NCBI GenBank assembly: GCA_946892665.1
Contig: CAMPOT010000002.1
Span: 124,001 to 188,000 of the forward strand
Source: Chryseobacterium sp. Marseille-Q5410
GTDB lineage: Bacteria; Bacteroidota; Bacteroidia; Flavobacteriales; Weeksellaceae
Direction of reading: 5' to 3'
Length of the DNA: 64,000 bases
Shown here: positions 24,880 to 34,064 of the stretch, piece after piece
Layout: each line of letters opens with the position of its first letter
Position numbering within the stretch: the stretch's first letter is position 1
Translations under genes and position numbers: made by a program
The notes under the pieces: generated by a model
What the model was told of the DNA's origin: nothing
What the model saw: the letters and a program-made list of their open reading frames with translations, nothing else
The model's database searches: none

Positions 24880-25863
24880 ATGAACAAGAAAAATGTCGCC
24901 GTGGTCATGGGAGGTTATTCTGATGAATATAAAGTTTCTCTCAAAAGCGGACAACTGATTTATGATTCTCTCGATCGGGAGCTGTATAATGTGTATAAAG
25001 TGGTGATCTTGAAGGATGAATGGTATTTCCTCGATGATCACGAACAAAAAGTTCCTATCAACAAAGCCAATTTTTCTGTCGACCTGGAAAGTGGTTTCAC
25101 GGTGAAGTTCGATGTATGTTTTAATACTATTCACGGAAAACCCGGTGAAAATGGTGAGTTACAAGCTTATTGGGATACTATAGGACAAAAATATACCGGC
25201 TGTGGTTTTTATCAAAGTGCATTAACTTTTAATAAAAAAGATACACTGGCTGTCCTTTCAAAATACGGCATTCCTTCTGCAAAAAGTATTTATCTGAGAA
25301 ATGGCGAATCCGTGGATGAATCGCAAATTATCAATGAATTGGGTCTTCCATTGTTTGTAAAACCTAATCAGAGTGGCTCTTCACTGGGAATTTCAAAAGT
25401 AAAAGAAGCTTCCGAGCTAAAAGCTGCTTTGGATTTCGCATTTGCGGAAGACGATGAAATTTTAATTGAAAGTTTCCTCAACGGAATGGAAGTTTCTGTA
25501 GGTGTGGTCGATTTTAACGGCGAAACAATCGTTTTAGGAATTACCGAGATTGTTCCTCACAAAGAATTCTTCGATTACGAAGCCAAATACGAAGGAGCAT
25601 CGGAAGAAATTACTCCTGCGAGAATTGACCATGAAACCCGCCTAAAAGTGGAAGATATCGCTAAAAAAGCGTACAATTCTTTAGGGATGAGCGGATTTTC
25701 CAGAAGCGAATTTATCATTATGAACGGAACTCCGTATATGCTCGAAATGAATACAAATCCTGGATTTTCACCCGCAAGTATTCTTCCGCAACAGGCAAAA
25801 ATCTATGGAATTTCGATTCAGGATCTTTGCGGAAATGAAGTGGAAAAAGCGCTGAAAAAATAA
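24880..25863 (+). CDS. ddl: D-alanine-D-alanine ligase
   Basis: A 327-residue ATP-grasp ligase that makes the dipeptide for peptidoglycan. It shows VAVVMGGYSDEYKVSLKSG (N-terminal, Ser of the GGxSxE-type motif replaced by Tyr-Ser spacing), IHGKPGENGELQAYWD, LFVKPNQSGSSLGISKV (ATP-binding) and the metal-binding end MLEMNTNPGFSPASILPQQA. Length is normal. It heads a plus-strand run with coaD (29 nt later), the TRIC channel and murI, joining wall and CoA synthesis genes. Confidence 0.95.
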   Translation: MNKKNVAVVMGGYSDEYKVSLKSGQLIYDSLDRELYNVYKVVILKDEWYFLDDHEQKVPINKANFSVDLESGFTVKFDVCFNTIHGKPGENGELQAYWDTIGQKYTGCGFYQSALTFNKKDTLAVLSKYGIPSAKSIYLRNGESVDESQIINELGLPLFVKPNQSGSSLGISKVKEASELKAALDFAFAEDDEILIESFLNGMEVSVGVVDFNGETIVLGITEIVPHKEFFDYEAKYEGASEEITPARIDHETRLKVEDIAKKAYNSLGMSGFSRSEFIIMNGTPYMLEMNTNPGFSPASILPQQAKIYGISIQDLCGNEVEKALKK

Positions 25864-25892
25864 ATACGAATCCGATTAACCCATCACTATTT

Positions 25893-26351
25893 ATGAAAAT
25901 TGCTGTATTTCCGGGATCTTTTGATCCGATTACTTTAGGACATTACGACATCATTGAAAGAGCAGCTCCGCTTTTTGACAAACTGATTATTGCAATAGGG
26001 CAGAATTCTCAGAAAAAATACATGTTTCCCCTTGAAAAAAGAATGGAATTCATCCGCAAATCCACCGAACATTTTTCGAATGTAGAAGTTGATTTTTTTG
26101 AAGGACTTACCGTGGATTACTGTTTGCAGAAAAATGCCCAGTTCATCATACGAGGTCTGAGAAATCCCGCTGATTTCGAATTTGAAAAAGCGATCGCACA
26201 CACCAACAGAACGCTTGCCCACAAAAAGCTGGAAACCGTTTTCCTGCTTACTTCATCCGGAAAATCATTCATCAGCAGCAGCATTGTCCGCGAAATTATC
26301 ACACACGGTGGCGAATATGAGCTGTTGGTTCCAGATGCGGTTAGGGTTTGA
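25893..26351 (+). CDS. coaD: Phosphopantetheine adenylyltransferase
   Basis: A 152-residue nucleotidyltransferase for the fourth step of CoA synthesis. Motifs: AVFPGSFDPITLGHYDIIERA (with the TxGH nucleotide-binding site), FIIRGLRNPADFEFE, and FISSSIVREI near the end. Typical length. Probably co-transcribed with ddl. Confidence 0.97.
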   Translation: MKIAVFPGSFDPITLGHYDIIERAAPLFDKLIIAIGQNSQKKYMFPLEKRMEFIRKSTEHFSNVEVDFFEGLTVDYCLQKNAQFIIRGLRNPADFEFEKAIAHTNRTLAHKKLETVFLLTSSGKSFISSSIVREIITHGGEYELLVPDAVRV

Positions 26352-26385
26352 TATCGGTATTTAGCAATAAGCAATAATTCTAGCG

Positions 26386-27018
26386 GTGCATCAGCAATTC
26401 AATTTTATCATAGAAATTTTAGGAACCATTTCCTTCGCAATGTCGGGTAGTTTTGCCGCGATGCAAAAACGTCTGGATCCATTTGGTGTGCTTATTATTG
26501 CTTTCGTAACTTCCGTCGGAGGTGGTACCGTGCGGGATTTACTGCTCGATGTTCCCGTTTTTTGGATGCATGATTTGTGGATGTGTTCGCTGATTTTTGT
26601 CACAGCGATTCTGTCCATGATTTTTAAGTCTATTGAGAAAAAATTCAGTGTTACCTTATTTATTTTTGATAGTTTCGGTCTTGGACTTTTCACAATTATC
26701 GGGATTCAGAAAGGTTTAAGCGCCGATCTACATCCTTTAATTTGTCTTACCTTAGGAACCATAACCGGTTGCTTCGGAGGAATCATTCGCGATATTTTAT
26801 TGAATCGCATTCCTTTGATTTTTAGAAAAGAAATTTATGCAACTGCGTGTATTGTAGGAGGCGGTGTATTTCTTTTTTTAGTTAAATATAGTGCTCTCTC
26901 ATATACTTTTGTCCAGATTTCCACGATTTTGTTGATTGTTGCGATTCGAACATTGGCAGTAAAATATCATTGGCAAATGCCTAAATTCTACGGCAATGAA
27001 CAAAATGCAGAGATGTAA
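26386..27018 (+). CDS. TRIC-family cation channel (UPF0126)
   Basis: A 210-residue inner-membrane protein with about seven membrane segments in two pseudo-repeats: FAMSGSFAAMQKRLDPFGV...SVGGGTVRDLLL, and later GTITGCFGGIIRDILLNRIP. The GGG(T)xRD motif is the family mark. Bacterial TRIC proteins act as monovalent-cation channels; older annotation linked them to glycine transport. It begins with GTG at 26386. It lies 34 nt after coaD and 77 nt before the preferred murI start. Confidence 0.88.
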   Translation: MHQQFNFIIEILGTISFAMSGSFAAMQKRLDPFGVLIIAFVTSVGGGTVRDLLLDVPVFWMHDLWMCSLIFVTAILSMIFKSIEKKFSVTLFIFDSFGLGLFTIIGIQKGLSADLHPLICLTLGTITGCFGGIIRDILLNRIPLIFRKEIYATACIVGGGVFLFLVKYSALSYTFVQISTILLIVAIRTLAVKYHWQMPKFYGNEQNAEM

Positions 27019-27073
27019 TTTATTTGGTTGAAGATCGTGGGTTTCATCAAAGAAAACATCCGTCCAAAAACCG

Positions 27074-27081
27074 TATTTTTG
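27074..27081 (+). promoter_or_regulatory. Promoter -7 element that supports the murI start
   Basis: TATTTTTG lies 14 bases before TTG 27096. A transcript starting here would exclude the upstream candidate start at 27024, which favours the shorter murI. Confidence 0.45.
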
Positions 27082-27095
27082 TAAAAATTTTTCCA

Positions 27096-27926
27096 TTGAA
27101 AAAGAAAAAACAGGATTTCAGCCATCTTTCAGCCAGCCAGCCGATCGGTATTTTCGATTCCGGAGTGGGAGGCTTAACGGTTGCTAAGGAAATCAAAAGA
27201 TTACTCCCTCACGAAAATCTTATTTATTTCGGCGATACGAAACATCTTCCTTACGGTGAGAAATCTCGGGAAGCAATTGTAGGCTACTCCACCAAAATCA
27301 CCAATTTTTTACTGGAAAAGAACTGTAAGGCGATTGTAATTGCCTGTAATTCGGCGACGGCAAATGCATTGAAGGAAGTTTTGGAGCTGGTTTCCGATAG
27401 AGTTCCGGTGATTGATGTGATAAATCCTGTCGCTGAAAAAGTAGCATATGAAATTCATAATAATGTAGGAGTAATAGCCACAAAAGCTACAGTGAATTCA
27501 GGGTTGTACAAGAAATCCATTCGCAGACACAACAAATTTATCAGGGTAGATGAGCTTGCAACTCCACTTTTGGTTCCTGCGATAGAGGAGGGTTTTAAAA
27601 ATCATCCCATCACGCATTCTATTATTTATAATTACCTGAGCAATAGCAAATTAAAAAATATTGAGACGCTTATTTTAGGTTGTACACATTATCCTCTTCT
27701 TATCGATGAAATTAAGCAGTATTACGGAAATCGCGTTCGTGTGATCGATTCTCCGAATATTGTCGCAAACCAATTGAAAATGATTTTGGAACAGCATCAT
27801 CTGCTGAACGATAAAAATGCCAATCCTTCTTATCAGTTTTATTTATCCGATCTCACCAAGAATTTCGAAAAAATCTCAAAAAAATTCTTCGGAAAATCCA
27901 TCGATTTGGAATTGAAAGTTTTGTAA
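27096..27926 (+). CDS. murI: Glutamate racemase
   Basis: A 276-residue racemase giving D-glutamate for peptidoglycan. Motifs: PIGIFDSGVGGLTVAKEI (first catalytic region), IYFGDTKHLPYGEKS, VIACNSATANAL with the first catalytic cysteine, and LILGCTHYPLL with the second. I prefer the TTG start at 27096 (reading MKKKKQDFSHLSA) because the longer frame from TTG 27024 adds a non-family segment and a -7-like box lies between the two. Convergent with rsmD, 21 nt apart. Confidence 0.93.
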   Translation: MKKKKQDFSHLSASQPIGIFDSGVGGLTVAKEIKRLLPHENLIYFGDTKHLPYGEKSREAIVGYSTKITNFLLEKNCKAIVIACNSATANALKEVLELVSDRVPVIDVINPVAEKVAYEIHNNVGVIATKATVNSGLYKKSIRRHNKFIRVDELATPLLVPAIEEGFKNHPITHSIIYNYLSNSKLKNIETLILGCTHYPLLIDEIKQYYGNRVRVIDSPNIVANQLKMILEQHHLLNDKNANPSYQFYLSDLTKNFEKISKKFFGKSIDLELKVL

Positions 27927-27947
27927 AATTAAGTTAGGAAAAAGAAT

Positions 27948-28535
27948 TTAATCTTCCAAAGATTCAGCAGTTTCCGTTTCATTAGGCTTGAAGAAAGAGA
28001 AGCTCACATTTCCGTATTTTCGGGTGTCGAGCAAATTCGGATGTTCAAGTTTGGTCCTGCTTTGATGTTCCAAAATAAAAATTCCGTTCTCCTTTAAAAA
28101 AGCATTATTTAAAACCAAAGCGATCAATTCGTTGTATTTTTTTTCGTCCGTTTCGAACGGAGGATCGGCAACGATAATTTCATGCGATTTTCGGTTTCTG
28201 TTTTTCTTTAAATAATCGAAAACATCGGCGCGCTGTACATTTACTTGTAAACTCATATCAAGTTCTGCAGCAGTAGCATTGATGAAAGCAGCGTGTTTCG
28301 GATTCATTTCTACCGACGTCACATTTTGGCAGCCACGAGAAGCAAACTCCAAAGAAATCGAACCAATGCCCGCAAAAAGATCGAGTACAGCGCTGCTTCC
28401 GATATCAAAATTGAAACGGTTTTCGATGATGCTAAAAAGAGCTTCTTTGGCAAAATCGGTGGTCGGTCTTACTTCGAAATTTTTGGGAGCAGAAATTCTT
28501 TTCGATTTCCATCTTCCACTGATAATTCTGTACAT
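27948..28535 (-). CDS. rsmD: 16S rRNA (guanine-N2)-methyltransferase, RsmD family
   Basis: A 195-residue SAM-dependent methyltransferase expected to modify G966 of 16S rRNA. It starts with the family MYRIISGRWKSKRI, then RPTTDFAKEALFSII, the SAM loop VLDLFAGIGSISLEFASRG, and the catalytic motif IVADPPFE (DPPF, as in the family). Follows the DUF3822 gene with a 29-nt gap; the two are commonly adjacent in Flavobacteriia. Confidence 0.93.
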   Translation of the reverse strand: MYRIISGRWKSKRISAPKNFEVRPTTDFAKEALFSIIENRFNFDIGSSAVLDLFAGIGSISLEFASRGCQNVTSVEMNPKHAAFINATAAELDMSLQVNVQRADVFDYLKKNRNRKSHEIIVADPPFETDEKKYNELIALVLNNAFLKENGIFILEHQSRTKLEHPNLLDTRKYGNVSFSFFKPNETETAESLED

Positions 28536-28564
28536 AATGAAGGAGTGTAGGGTGATGCGATTGG

Positions 28565-29287
28565 TTATTGGGGGTTGAGGATGAAATTTTTCTTCGGAAT
28601 ATTGTCGTAAACGATTTTCAGAATTTTTACAAATTTTCTGAGTTCGGAGATAAAAGTTTCATTTTCAGTAGTTTCGCCATACACCAAAAACTGCGTTTCA
28701 TTGATTCCAAATCCTATTTTGCTTAATGTAAACATGATGAAATAAAGAAAATCAACCTCCGAGTTCACATCCAAATTGTTGTAAAGCACAATTTTTTTCT
28801 GGTTCAATGCGAAAAATTCACACTGATTATGATACAAATTGATATGGATTTCCTTTTGGTTTTTCGGATTGATGGTGTTCAAAAATTTTTCCCCCGAGAA
28901 ATTAAAGTTTGTTGCAACCTTCAAATCTTTAATTAATTGATAATAATTTTTAGGAAAAGTATAATAAAACTGAACTCCAAATTTTTTGTTCACGGAAAGC
29001 ATTAATTCTTCATTTTCTCGATCTACAGGCGCATTATAGGCAATCAAATCGTAACCCAAGTCGTGTTGCGAAAATCCTTCGGGCATCAAAGTGAAATGAT
29101 TTAAAGCTGAAAAAACAGCAATTTCCTTAAGATTTTTATTGGCTAAAACTTTAGCAAGGTGATCGGCGATATCATTTTCCGGAGTTTCTTCGGTTACAAA
29201 GAAAGATTGTTCATCCGAAACATTTCTGTTTTTGGAAATCTGGTATTGTAAACCATCTTTTGTGAAAAGAAGAGAAAGCTTTTGCAT
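28565..29287 (-). CDS. DUF3822 family protein
   Basis: A 240-residue protein of the DUF3822 family, found in Bacteroidetes beside rsmD or coaD. It has an actin/ASKHA-like feel (short strands and repeated small-residue turns) but no catalytic motif I can name. Function unknown. The family call rests on the arrangement with rsmD and typical segments such as FTLMPEGF and YDLIAYNAPV. Confidence 0.85.
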   Translation of the reverse strand: MQKLSLLFTKDGLQYQISKNRNVSDEQSFFVTEETPENDIADHLAKVLANKNLKEIAVFSALNHFTLMPEGFSQHDLGYDLIAYNAPVDRENEELMLSVNKKFGVQFYYTFPKNYYQLIKDLKVATNFNFSGEKFLNTINPKNQKEIHINLYHNQCEFFALNQKKIVLYNNLDVNSEVDFLYFIMFTLSKIGFGINETQFLVYGETTENETFISELRKFVKILKIVYDNIPKKNFILNPQ

Positions 29288-29303
29288 AATTTTTTATCGA
29301 CAG

Positions 29304-29311
29304 CAAATTTA
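29304..29311 (-). promoter_or_regulatory. Promoter -7 element for DUF3822-rsmD
   Basis: The minus strand reads TAAATTTG, 16 bases before the DUF3822 start codon. Confidence 0.5.
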
Positions 29312-29416
29312 ATAAAAAAATAGGAGTATGTCCTGATCTGCCGGATATTGATGAAATTCATGTATTGAAAGGGCAATTTTTTATTGTTAAATATCCTATT
29401 TTTACAAAAAATAAAT

Positions 29417-29737
29417 ATGAAAATGAAAAGTTTATTGTTCATGATTCTGCTTTTTGCAGGAATCGCTGTTTTTTCTCAGTCAAAGCAAACAAAACAAGTT
29501 GTAGATGTTGCTTGCGGACAGTGCCAGTTTAAAATGAAAGGCAAAAAAGGTTGCGATTTAGCCGTGAAAATTGATGGAAAATCGTATTTCGTCGAAGGAA
29601 CCAATATTGATGATTACGGTGATGCACACGCAGAAGAAGGTTTTTGCAATGCCGTTCGTAATGCTGAAGTGACCGGAACAATTAAAGGCGATAAGTTTGT
29701 CGCGACTTCATTCAAGTTGTTGCCGAAGAGTAAATAG
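29417..29737 (+). CDS. Small exported cysteine-containing protein (possible DUF6370)
   Basis: A 106-residue protein with a signal peptide (MKMKSLLFMILLFAGIAVFS) and a mature part holding ACGQCQFKMKGKKGCDLAVK, FVEGTNIDDYGDAHAEEGFC and KFVATSFKLLP. Four cysteines (CxxC, C, C) suggest metal binding or disulphides. I recognise a Bacteroidetes family, possibly DUF6370, but am unsure of the number. I start at ATG 29417, which begins the signal peptide; the longer frame to 29384 is not family-like. Monocistronic. Confidence 0.75.
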   Translation: MKMKSLLFMILLFAGIAVFSQSKQTKQVVDVACGQCQFKMKGKKGCDLAVKIDGKSYFVEGTNIDDYGDAHAEEGFCNAVRNAEVTGTIKGDKFVATSFKLLPKSK

Positions 29738-29752
29738 TTTTTTGAGGAAAAT

Positions 29753-30247
29753 TTATTTCAAAGTTACCAAGATGCTTCCCCGTTGATGGTAGAAAAAATC
29801 GTGGTCGTCGAATTCCAAATTGGATTGCCCGATTAGGTAATCGTGTACCATCTTTTGTAATACCCCATCGCCGATTCCGTGGATGATTTCTAATTTTTTC
29901 AAGTTGTTTTTCCGGCAGAAATCCAGCGTTTCCATCAATTTTTCTTTTTGCATGAAAATTCTTTCAAATGCATTATAATCCGCTGGATTTTTTACCAAAT
30001 TTTCAAAATGTAAATCGAGCACGAGATGTTTTTTGTGGTGTTTTTTGGAAATGGGTTTTGGATTTTCGGCTTTTGCGACCGTTTTAACCAGGTCGTAAAT
30101 TTCGGGATTCTGTGGCACCAACTTATTTTTTTTAAATTGATGCGTGAAGCCGTGTTTATCTTTGAAAACCACAATTTCTCCCTTCACAGAAGTGATGGTG
30201 CCTTGTAAATCTTCATCAATGGCTGCTACTTTGTCGCCGATTTTCAT
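29753..30247 (-). CDS. Smr-domain protein
   Basis: A 164-residue protein. The N-terminal part (MKIGDKVAAIDEDLQGTI, FKDKHGFTHQFKKNKLVP) is a small KOW/SH3-like barrel, followed by a charged linker and a C-terminal Smr domain with DLHFENL (the DLHG-type motif in weaker form) and EIIHGIGDGVLQKMVHDYL (the HGxG motif). Smr domains nick DNA or RNA in MutS2-type proteins. The reduced first motif leaves activity uncertain. Monocistronic. Confidence 0.82.
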   Translation of the reverse strand: MKIGDKVAAIDEDLQGTITSVKGEIVVFKDKHGFTHQFKKNKLVPQNPEIYDLVKTVAKAENPKPISKKHHKKHLVLDLHFENLVKNPADYNAFERIFMQKEKLMETLDFCRKNNLKKLEIIHGIGDGVLQKMVHDYLIGQSNLEFDDHDFFYHQRGSILVTLK

Positions 30248-30265
30248 GTTGAAAGGTTCTTAGTG

Positions 30266-30273
30266 CAAAAATA
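30266..30273 (-). promoter_or_regulatory. Promoter -7 element for the Smr gene
   Basis: The minus strand reads TATTTTTG, 18 bases before the Smr gene start codon. Confidence 0.5.
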
Positions 30274-30424
30274 CAAATTAAGATGAATGAGCGGAAATTT
30301 TGAAAAATATTGATTGATCAGTTTTCAGGATTTTACATTTCTTGAAGACTGAAAAAGTGCTTTATTGCAGTAAAATGATTTCAAATACATGAACAATCAT
30401 AAAGCCTTTTTCGTGAAAAATGCC

Positions 30425-30432
30425 TAAATTTG
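30425..30432 (+). promoter_or_regulatory. Promoter -7 element for glyA
   Basis: TAAATTTG matches the consensus, leaving a leader of about 60 bases before the glyA ATG at 30497. The rest of the 30248-30424 gap shows no gene. Confidence 0.5.
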
Positions 30433-30496
30433 AAACCATTAATTCAATAAAATCAGGAGAAATTTTAAACCACAAATATTTAATTTAATTATCATT

Positions 30497-31762
30497 ATGG
30501 ATCCAATTTTTGACCTCATAGAACAGGAAAGACAAAGGCAAACCCACGGCATTGAACTCATCGCATCCGAAAATTTTGTTTCGGAAAATGTGATGAAAGC
30601 TATGGGCAGCGTGTTAACCAACAAATATGCTGAAGGGTATCCGGGAAGAAGATATTATGGTGGTTGCGAAGTGATAGATGAGGTTGAAACCCTTGCTATC
30701 GAAAGAGCAAAACAACTTTTCGGGATAGAATATGCCAATGTGCAACCTCATTCCGGTTCACAAGCTAATGCAGCGATTTATTTGGCGATTCTGAAACCTG
30801 GCGATCAGATTTTAGGATTGGATTTATCCATGGGAGGACATCTCACGCATGGTTCTTTTGTTAATTTTTCCGGAATTCAGTACGGAGCGAATTTTTATGG
30901 AGTGGACCGTGAATCTGGGTTGATCGATTACGAAGCGATGCGCCAGAAAGCATTGGAAGTAAAACCAAAAATGATAATCGCAGGTTATTCTGCGTATTCC
31001 AGAGATATTGATTTTAAAAAATTCCGTGAAGTTGCTGATGAAGTAGGAGCAACACTTTGGGCCGATATTGCGCATCCAGCAGGATTAATTGCCAAAGGAT
31101 TGCTAAGCTCACCATTCGAACATTGCCACGTAGTAACTACAACCACTCATAAAACACTTCGTGGACCAAGAGGAGGATTGATTATGATGGACAAAGATTT
31201 TGAAAATACCTATGGGCATAAGACTCCACAAGGTGAGACCAAAATGATGAGTGCTGTTTTGGACAGCGCGGTTTTCCCTGGGATTCAGGGTGGTCCATTG
31301 GAGCATGTAATTGCCGGAAAAGCGGTGGCTTTTGCTGAAGCGCTTGACGATAAATTCGAAGTTTATGCAAAACAAGTCGTTGCAAATGCTCAAGCTTTGG
31401 CAAAAGCGATGATTGCAAATGGTTTTGATATCGTAAGCGGAGGTACGGATAATCACCTGATGTTGGTTGATCTAAGAAACAAAAATGTTAACGGAAAAGA
31501 AACCGAAAAAGCATTGGTAAAAGCCGACATTACTTGTAATAAAAATATGGTTCCTTTCGATGATAAATCAGCGTTTACCACTTCCGGAATTCGTTTGGGA
31601 ACTGCTGCAATTACGACCAGAGGTTTGAGAGAGAACGATATGGAAGTGATTGCAGGATTAATTAACGATGTCGTGATGAAACTCAAAGACGAATCGGTGA
31701 TTTCCGGAGTAAGACAAAAAGTAAATGAATTGATGAATTCAAAACCTTTGTTTCAATACTAA
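30497..31762 (+). CDS. glyA: Serine hydroxymethyltransferase
   Basis: A 421-residue PLP enzyme that interconverts serine and glycine and charges tetrahydrofolate. Family marks: [49 protein letters not shown], and the PLP-lysine motif [16 protein letters not shown]. Length is typical. Its one-carbon product ties to folA and folK in this window. A strong terminator follows. Confidence 0.97.
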   Translation: MDPIFDLIEQERQRQTHGIELIASENFVSENVMKAMGSVLTNKYAEGYPGRRYYGGCEVIDEVETLAIERAKQLFGIEYANVQPHSGSQANAAIYLAILKPGDQILGLDLSMGGHLTHGSFVNFSGIQYGANFYGVDRESGLIDYEAMRQKALEVKPKMIIAGYSAYSRDIDFKKFREVADEVGATLWADIAHPAGLIAKGLLSSPFEHCHVVTTTTHKTLRGPRGGLIMMDKDFENTYGHKTPQGETKMMSAVLDSAVFPGIQGGPLEHVIAGKAVAFAEALDDKFEVYAKQVVANAQALAKAMIANGFDIVSGGTDNHLMLVDLRNKNVNGKETEKALVKADITCNKNMVPFDDKSAFTTSGIRLGTAAITTRGLRENDMEVIAGLINDVVMKLKDESVISGVRQKVNELMNSKPLFQY

Positions 31763-31793
31763 TTGATAAAGTTGTACTACATTAAAAAAACAA

Positions 31794-31826
31794 AAAAATC
31801 CTGATGCAATTCAGGATTTTTTTTTA
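31794..31826. terminator. Terminator between glyA and the TPR-like gene
   Basis: An 11-bp stem (AAAAATCCTGA / TCAGGATTTTT, loop TGCAAT) followed by T's, placed between convergent genes. Confidence 0.85.
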
Positions 31827-31848
31827 CAGATTATGTTTTAAGGAAAAA

Positions 31849-32415
31849 TTAAGAGAATTTTCCTCTTTGTCTCATATTCGGGTTGTGCATGTGCTTTTGC
31901 ATTGATGGCATTTTCAATTGATCTTTCATTATTTTAATTTGATCGGTCATCATTCCCGCAGTGTCCAATCTTTTAGCTTCTTCCAATAGCTTGCTGGCTT
32001 CCTGTTTTCTTCCTTTTTGCATGGCTCCTGCAGCAATGTTCAAAGTGGCCATTGCCCGGTCGTGTTTCATGTTTAATCCGTATTCTAGCGCTTTTTTCAT
32101 GAAAGGTTCCACTTTCGAAGGGTTTTCCTGAGCCAGGGTTAACCCTTGAAGATAATGGAAATATCCGTACTGCGATCGGTGAAGCTGCGTTTCGAAGTTC
32201 GTGATCTTACCGAGCCATTGCGTAGCTTTTGCCATATTTTGTTTTCTTAAATACCAGAAAGCGGCAAGGATGAATTCGTTTTTATAAAATAATAAGATTG
32301 GAATTGCGGATAAGATTACGACTACGATTCCCCAACCAATATTTCGGTTCATCATCAGATAAATTCCAGCGGCAATCATCAATGCGGCGATTACGAATTT
32401 TATGTATTTGTTCAT
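31849..32415 (-). CDS. Membrane protein with TPR-like soluble part
   Basis: A 188-residue protein with two N-terminal membrane segments (about residues 5-22 and 27-44) and a helical cytoplasmic part with TPR-like repeats (AFWYLRKQNMAKATQWLGKI; LEYGLNMKHDRAMATLNIAAG; GRKQEASKLLEEAKRLD), ending in a methionine-rich basic tail. I know close forms only as uncharacterised flavobacterial proteins. It follows folA on the same strand but has its own promoter. Confidence 0.7.
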   Translation of the reverse strand: MNKYIKFVIAALMIAAGIYLMMNRNIGWGIVVVILSAIPILLFYKNEFILAAFWYLRKQNMAKATQWLGKITNFETQLHRSQYGYFHYLQGLTLAQENPSKVEPFMKKALEYGLNMKHDRAMATLNIAAGAMQKGRKQEASKLLEEAKRLDTAGMMTDQIKIMKDQLKMPSMQKHMHNPNMRQRGKFS

Positions 32416-32435
32416 TGCTTAATTTTTTTGAAGTA

Positions 32436-32443
32436 CAAAGATA
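32436..32443 (-). promoter_or_regulatory. Promoter -7 element for the TPR-like membrane protein
   Basis: The minus strand reads TATCTTTG in the 39-nt gap after folA, 20 bases before the gene start. Confidence 0.5.
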
Positions 32444-32454
32444 AAAATTAGATC

Positions 32455-32949
32455 TTAGTTTTCAGACTTTCTGACAAATGTTTGGAAACAGAAGTCGTAC
32501 TCGTTCTTTTCGTCTTTTTCGTAGCAGGTTTCCTGTGTTTTTTTCCAAATTTTCGGGTTGATTGTGGGGAAGAAAACATCCGCTTTCAGGTGTGCTTTCA
32601 CTTGAGTAATTTCCAATTGATCGGCAAGATCGATGGTTTGTTCATAAATATTCCCACCTCCGATGATGAAGATGTTTTCGTCCATTTTTTTTGCAAATTT
32701 TACCGCTTCTTTGATGCTTCCCACAATCAAAATACCTTCCACAAACCAATCTTTTTTTCTGCTGACAACAATATTGGTGCGGTTGGGAAGTGGCTTTCCG
32801 ATGCTTTCATAAGTTTTTCGTCCCATGATGATCGGGTGACCGGTGGTGATTTCTTTGAAATGTTTTAGATCTTTCGGAAGATGCCAAAGTAGCTGATTGT
32901 CAGCACCAATTTCATTGCTTAAGCCCATGGCTACTACAATTGTTGTCAT
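32455..32949 (-). CDS. folA: Dihydrofolate reductase
   Basis: A 164-residue reductase that regenerates tetrahydrofolate with NADPH. It shows GLSNEIGADNQLLWHLPKDLKHF (substrate site, with the WHLP motif), PIIMGRKTYESIGKPLPNRTNIVVSR (cofactor site) and FIIGGGNIYEQ. Length is normal. It diverges from the LemA operon, separated by a 78-bp region with a dyad. Confidence 0.96.
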   Translation of the reverse strand: MTTIVVAMGLSNEIGADNQLLWHLPKDLKHFKEITTGHPIIMGRKTYESIGKPLPNRTNIVVSRKKDWFVEGILIVGSIKEAVKFAKKMDENIFIIGGGNIYEQTIDLADQLEITQVKAHLKADVFFPTINPKIWKKTQETCYEKDEKNEYDFCFQTFVRKSEN

Positions 32950-32964
32950 TTTTTTTAAATTTTT

Positions 32965-32994
32965 ACAAATTTAGTACATAATTTGTATATTTGG
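32965..32994 (+). promoter_or_regulatory. LemA operon promoter with overlapping dyad
   Basis: TACAAATT (32965-32972) and AATTTGTA (32981-32988) form a perfect 8+8 inverted repeat with an 8-base spacer. Its right arm overlaps TATATTTG (32987-32994), a full -7 match, 33 bases before the LemA start. The dyad could be an operator for either divergent gene. Confidence 0.5.
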
Positions 32995-33027
32995 GTACCG
33001 AATAAAAAACATTAAAAATATTAAATT

Positions 33028-33636
33028 ATGAAAAACAGAGGTTGTATGAGCGCTGGAACCATTGGTATCGCTCTTCTGGTAATTGCTGCAGTATTATTTT
33101 TCTGGGGTAAAAATGGGTATAACACTTTTACCACCAAAGAACAAAATGTAAACACCAAGTGGTCGAATGTAGAAACCGTTTACCAAAAACGTGCGAACCT
33201 AATTCCGAATCTTGAAAGAACCGTGAAATCATATTCGCAATTTGAGCAAGAAACTTTAACACAAGTAGTTGAAGCCCGTGCCAAAGCAACATCCATGACG
33301 ATTGATCCAACCAATATGACCGAAGCTGATATGGCGAAATTCCAGGCTGCACAAGGCGAATTAAGTGGGGCCCTCAGCAGATTGATGGCGGTAGTTGAGA
33401 GTTACCCAAATTTGAAAGCAGATCAGCAATACATCAATTTCCAAAGAGAGTACACTGCGATTGAAAACAGCATCAGATCTGAAACTGTTTATTATAACGA
33501 AGCGGCTCAGGATTACAATACGACTATTAAGACGTTCCCGAATAATATTCTGGCCAATTTTACCAACTTTAAAGAAAAACCTTATTTCAAAGCTGCTGCC
33601 GGAGCTGAAAAAGCGCCTGAAGTATTCACTAATTAA
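33028..33636 (+). CDS. lemA: LemA family protein
   Basis: A 202-residue protein with one N-terminal membrane segment (about 8-25, GTIGIALLVIAAVLFFWG) and a long helical periplasmic or cytoplasmic bundle. Family motifs: NVETVYQKRANLIPNLERTV, LTQVVEARAKAT, RLMAVVESYPNLKAD and YNEAAQDYNTTIKTFPNNI. Function is unresolved. It heads a LemA-TPM-TPM operon, with its stop overlapping the next start (TAATG). Confidence 0.92.
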   Translation: MKNRGCMSAGTIGIALLVIAAVLFFWGKNGYNTFTTKEQNVNTKWSNVETVYQKRANLIPNLERTVKSYSQFEQETLTQVVEARAKATSMTIDPTNMTEADMAKFQAAQGELSGALSRLMAVVESYPNLKADQQYINFQREYTAIENSIRSETVYYNEAAQDYNTTIKTFPNNILANFTNFKEKPYFKAAAGAEKAPEVFTN

Positions 33637-34064
33637 TGAGTAATTTTCTAACAGATTATCAAATGGCTTCCCTGGTGGAAGCCATTAAAACAGCCGAAGA
33701 TCATTCCACCGGAGAGATCCGAATTCATATTGATTCCACCACTGAAGGAAACAACGCAGAAATCGCCTTCGAAGTTTTTAAAAAACTTTGTAAAGATCAA
33801 ACAGCAGAGCGGAATGCAGTACTTTTTCATGTAAATTTTGAGCAGCATTATCTCACGATTATAGGAGATGCTGGAATTCATGCGAAGGTTCACCAGAATT
33901 TCTGGGACCAATTGCACGATAAAATCACTCAGGAATTTGCCAAAGGAAATTATTTCGAAGGACTGAAAAATGCAGTGCTGGAAACCGGTTTGGAACTTAA
34001 AAAACATTTCCCGATTACGGGAAAAAATCCTAATGAATTGCCGAATGAGATTACCTTCTCTTAA
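33636..34064 (+). CDS. TPM-domain protein, short
   Basis: A 142-residue single TPM domain without a signal peptide or membrane segment: IKTAEDHSTGEIRIHID, NAVLFHVNFEQHYLTIIGD and GLKNAVLETGLELKKHFP. TPM domains are found in plant thylakoid phosphatases and many bacterial proteins of unclear role. The start codon overlaps the LemA stop and the 3' end overlaps the next TPM gene by 20 nt, so the three are tightly coupled. Confidence 0.88.
   Translation: MSNFLTDYQMASLVEAIKTAEDHSTGEIRIHIDSTTEGNNAEIAFEVFKKLCKDQTAERNAVLFHVNFEQHYLTIIGDAGIHAKVHQNFWDQLHDKITQEFAKGNYFEGLKNAVLETGLELKKHFPITGKNPNELPNEITFS

Noticed and set aside
27024-27095. Longer N-terminus of murI
   Set aside because: The added segment is not family-like, and a -7 promoter match lies within it.
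33970-34044. Longer start of the second TPM gene
   Set aside because: The extension is the shifted-frame shadow of the first TPM gene; the signal peptide begins at 34045.
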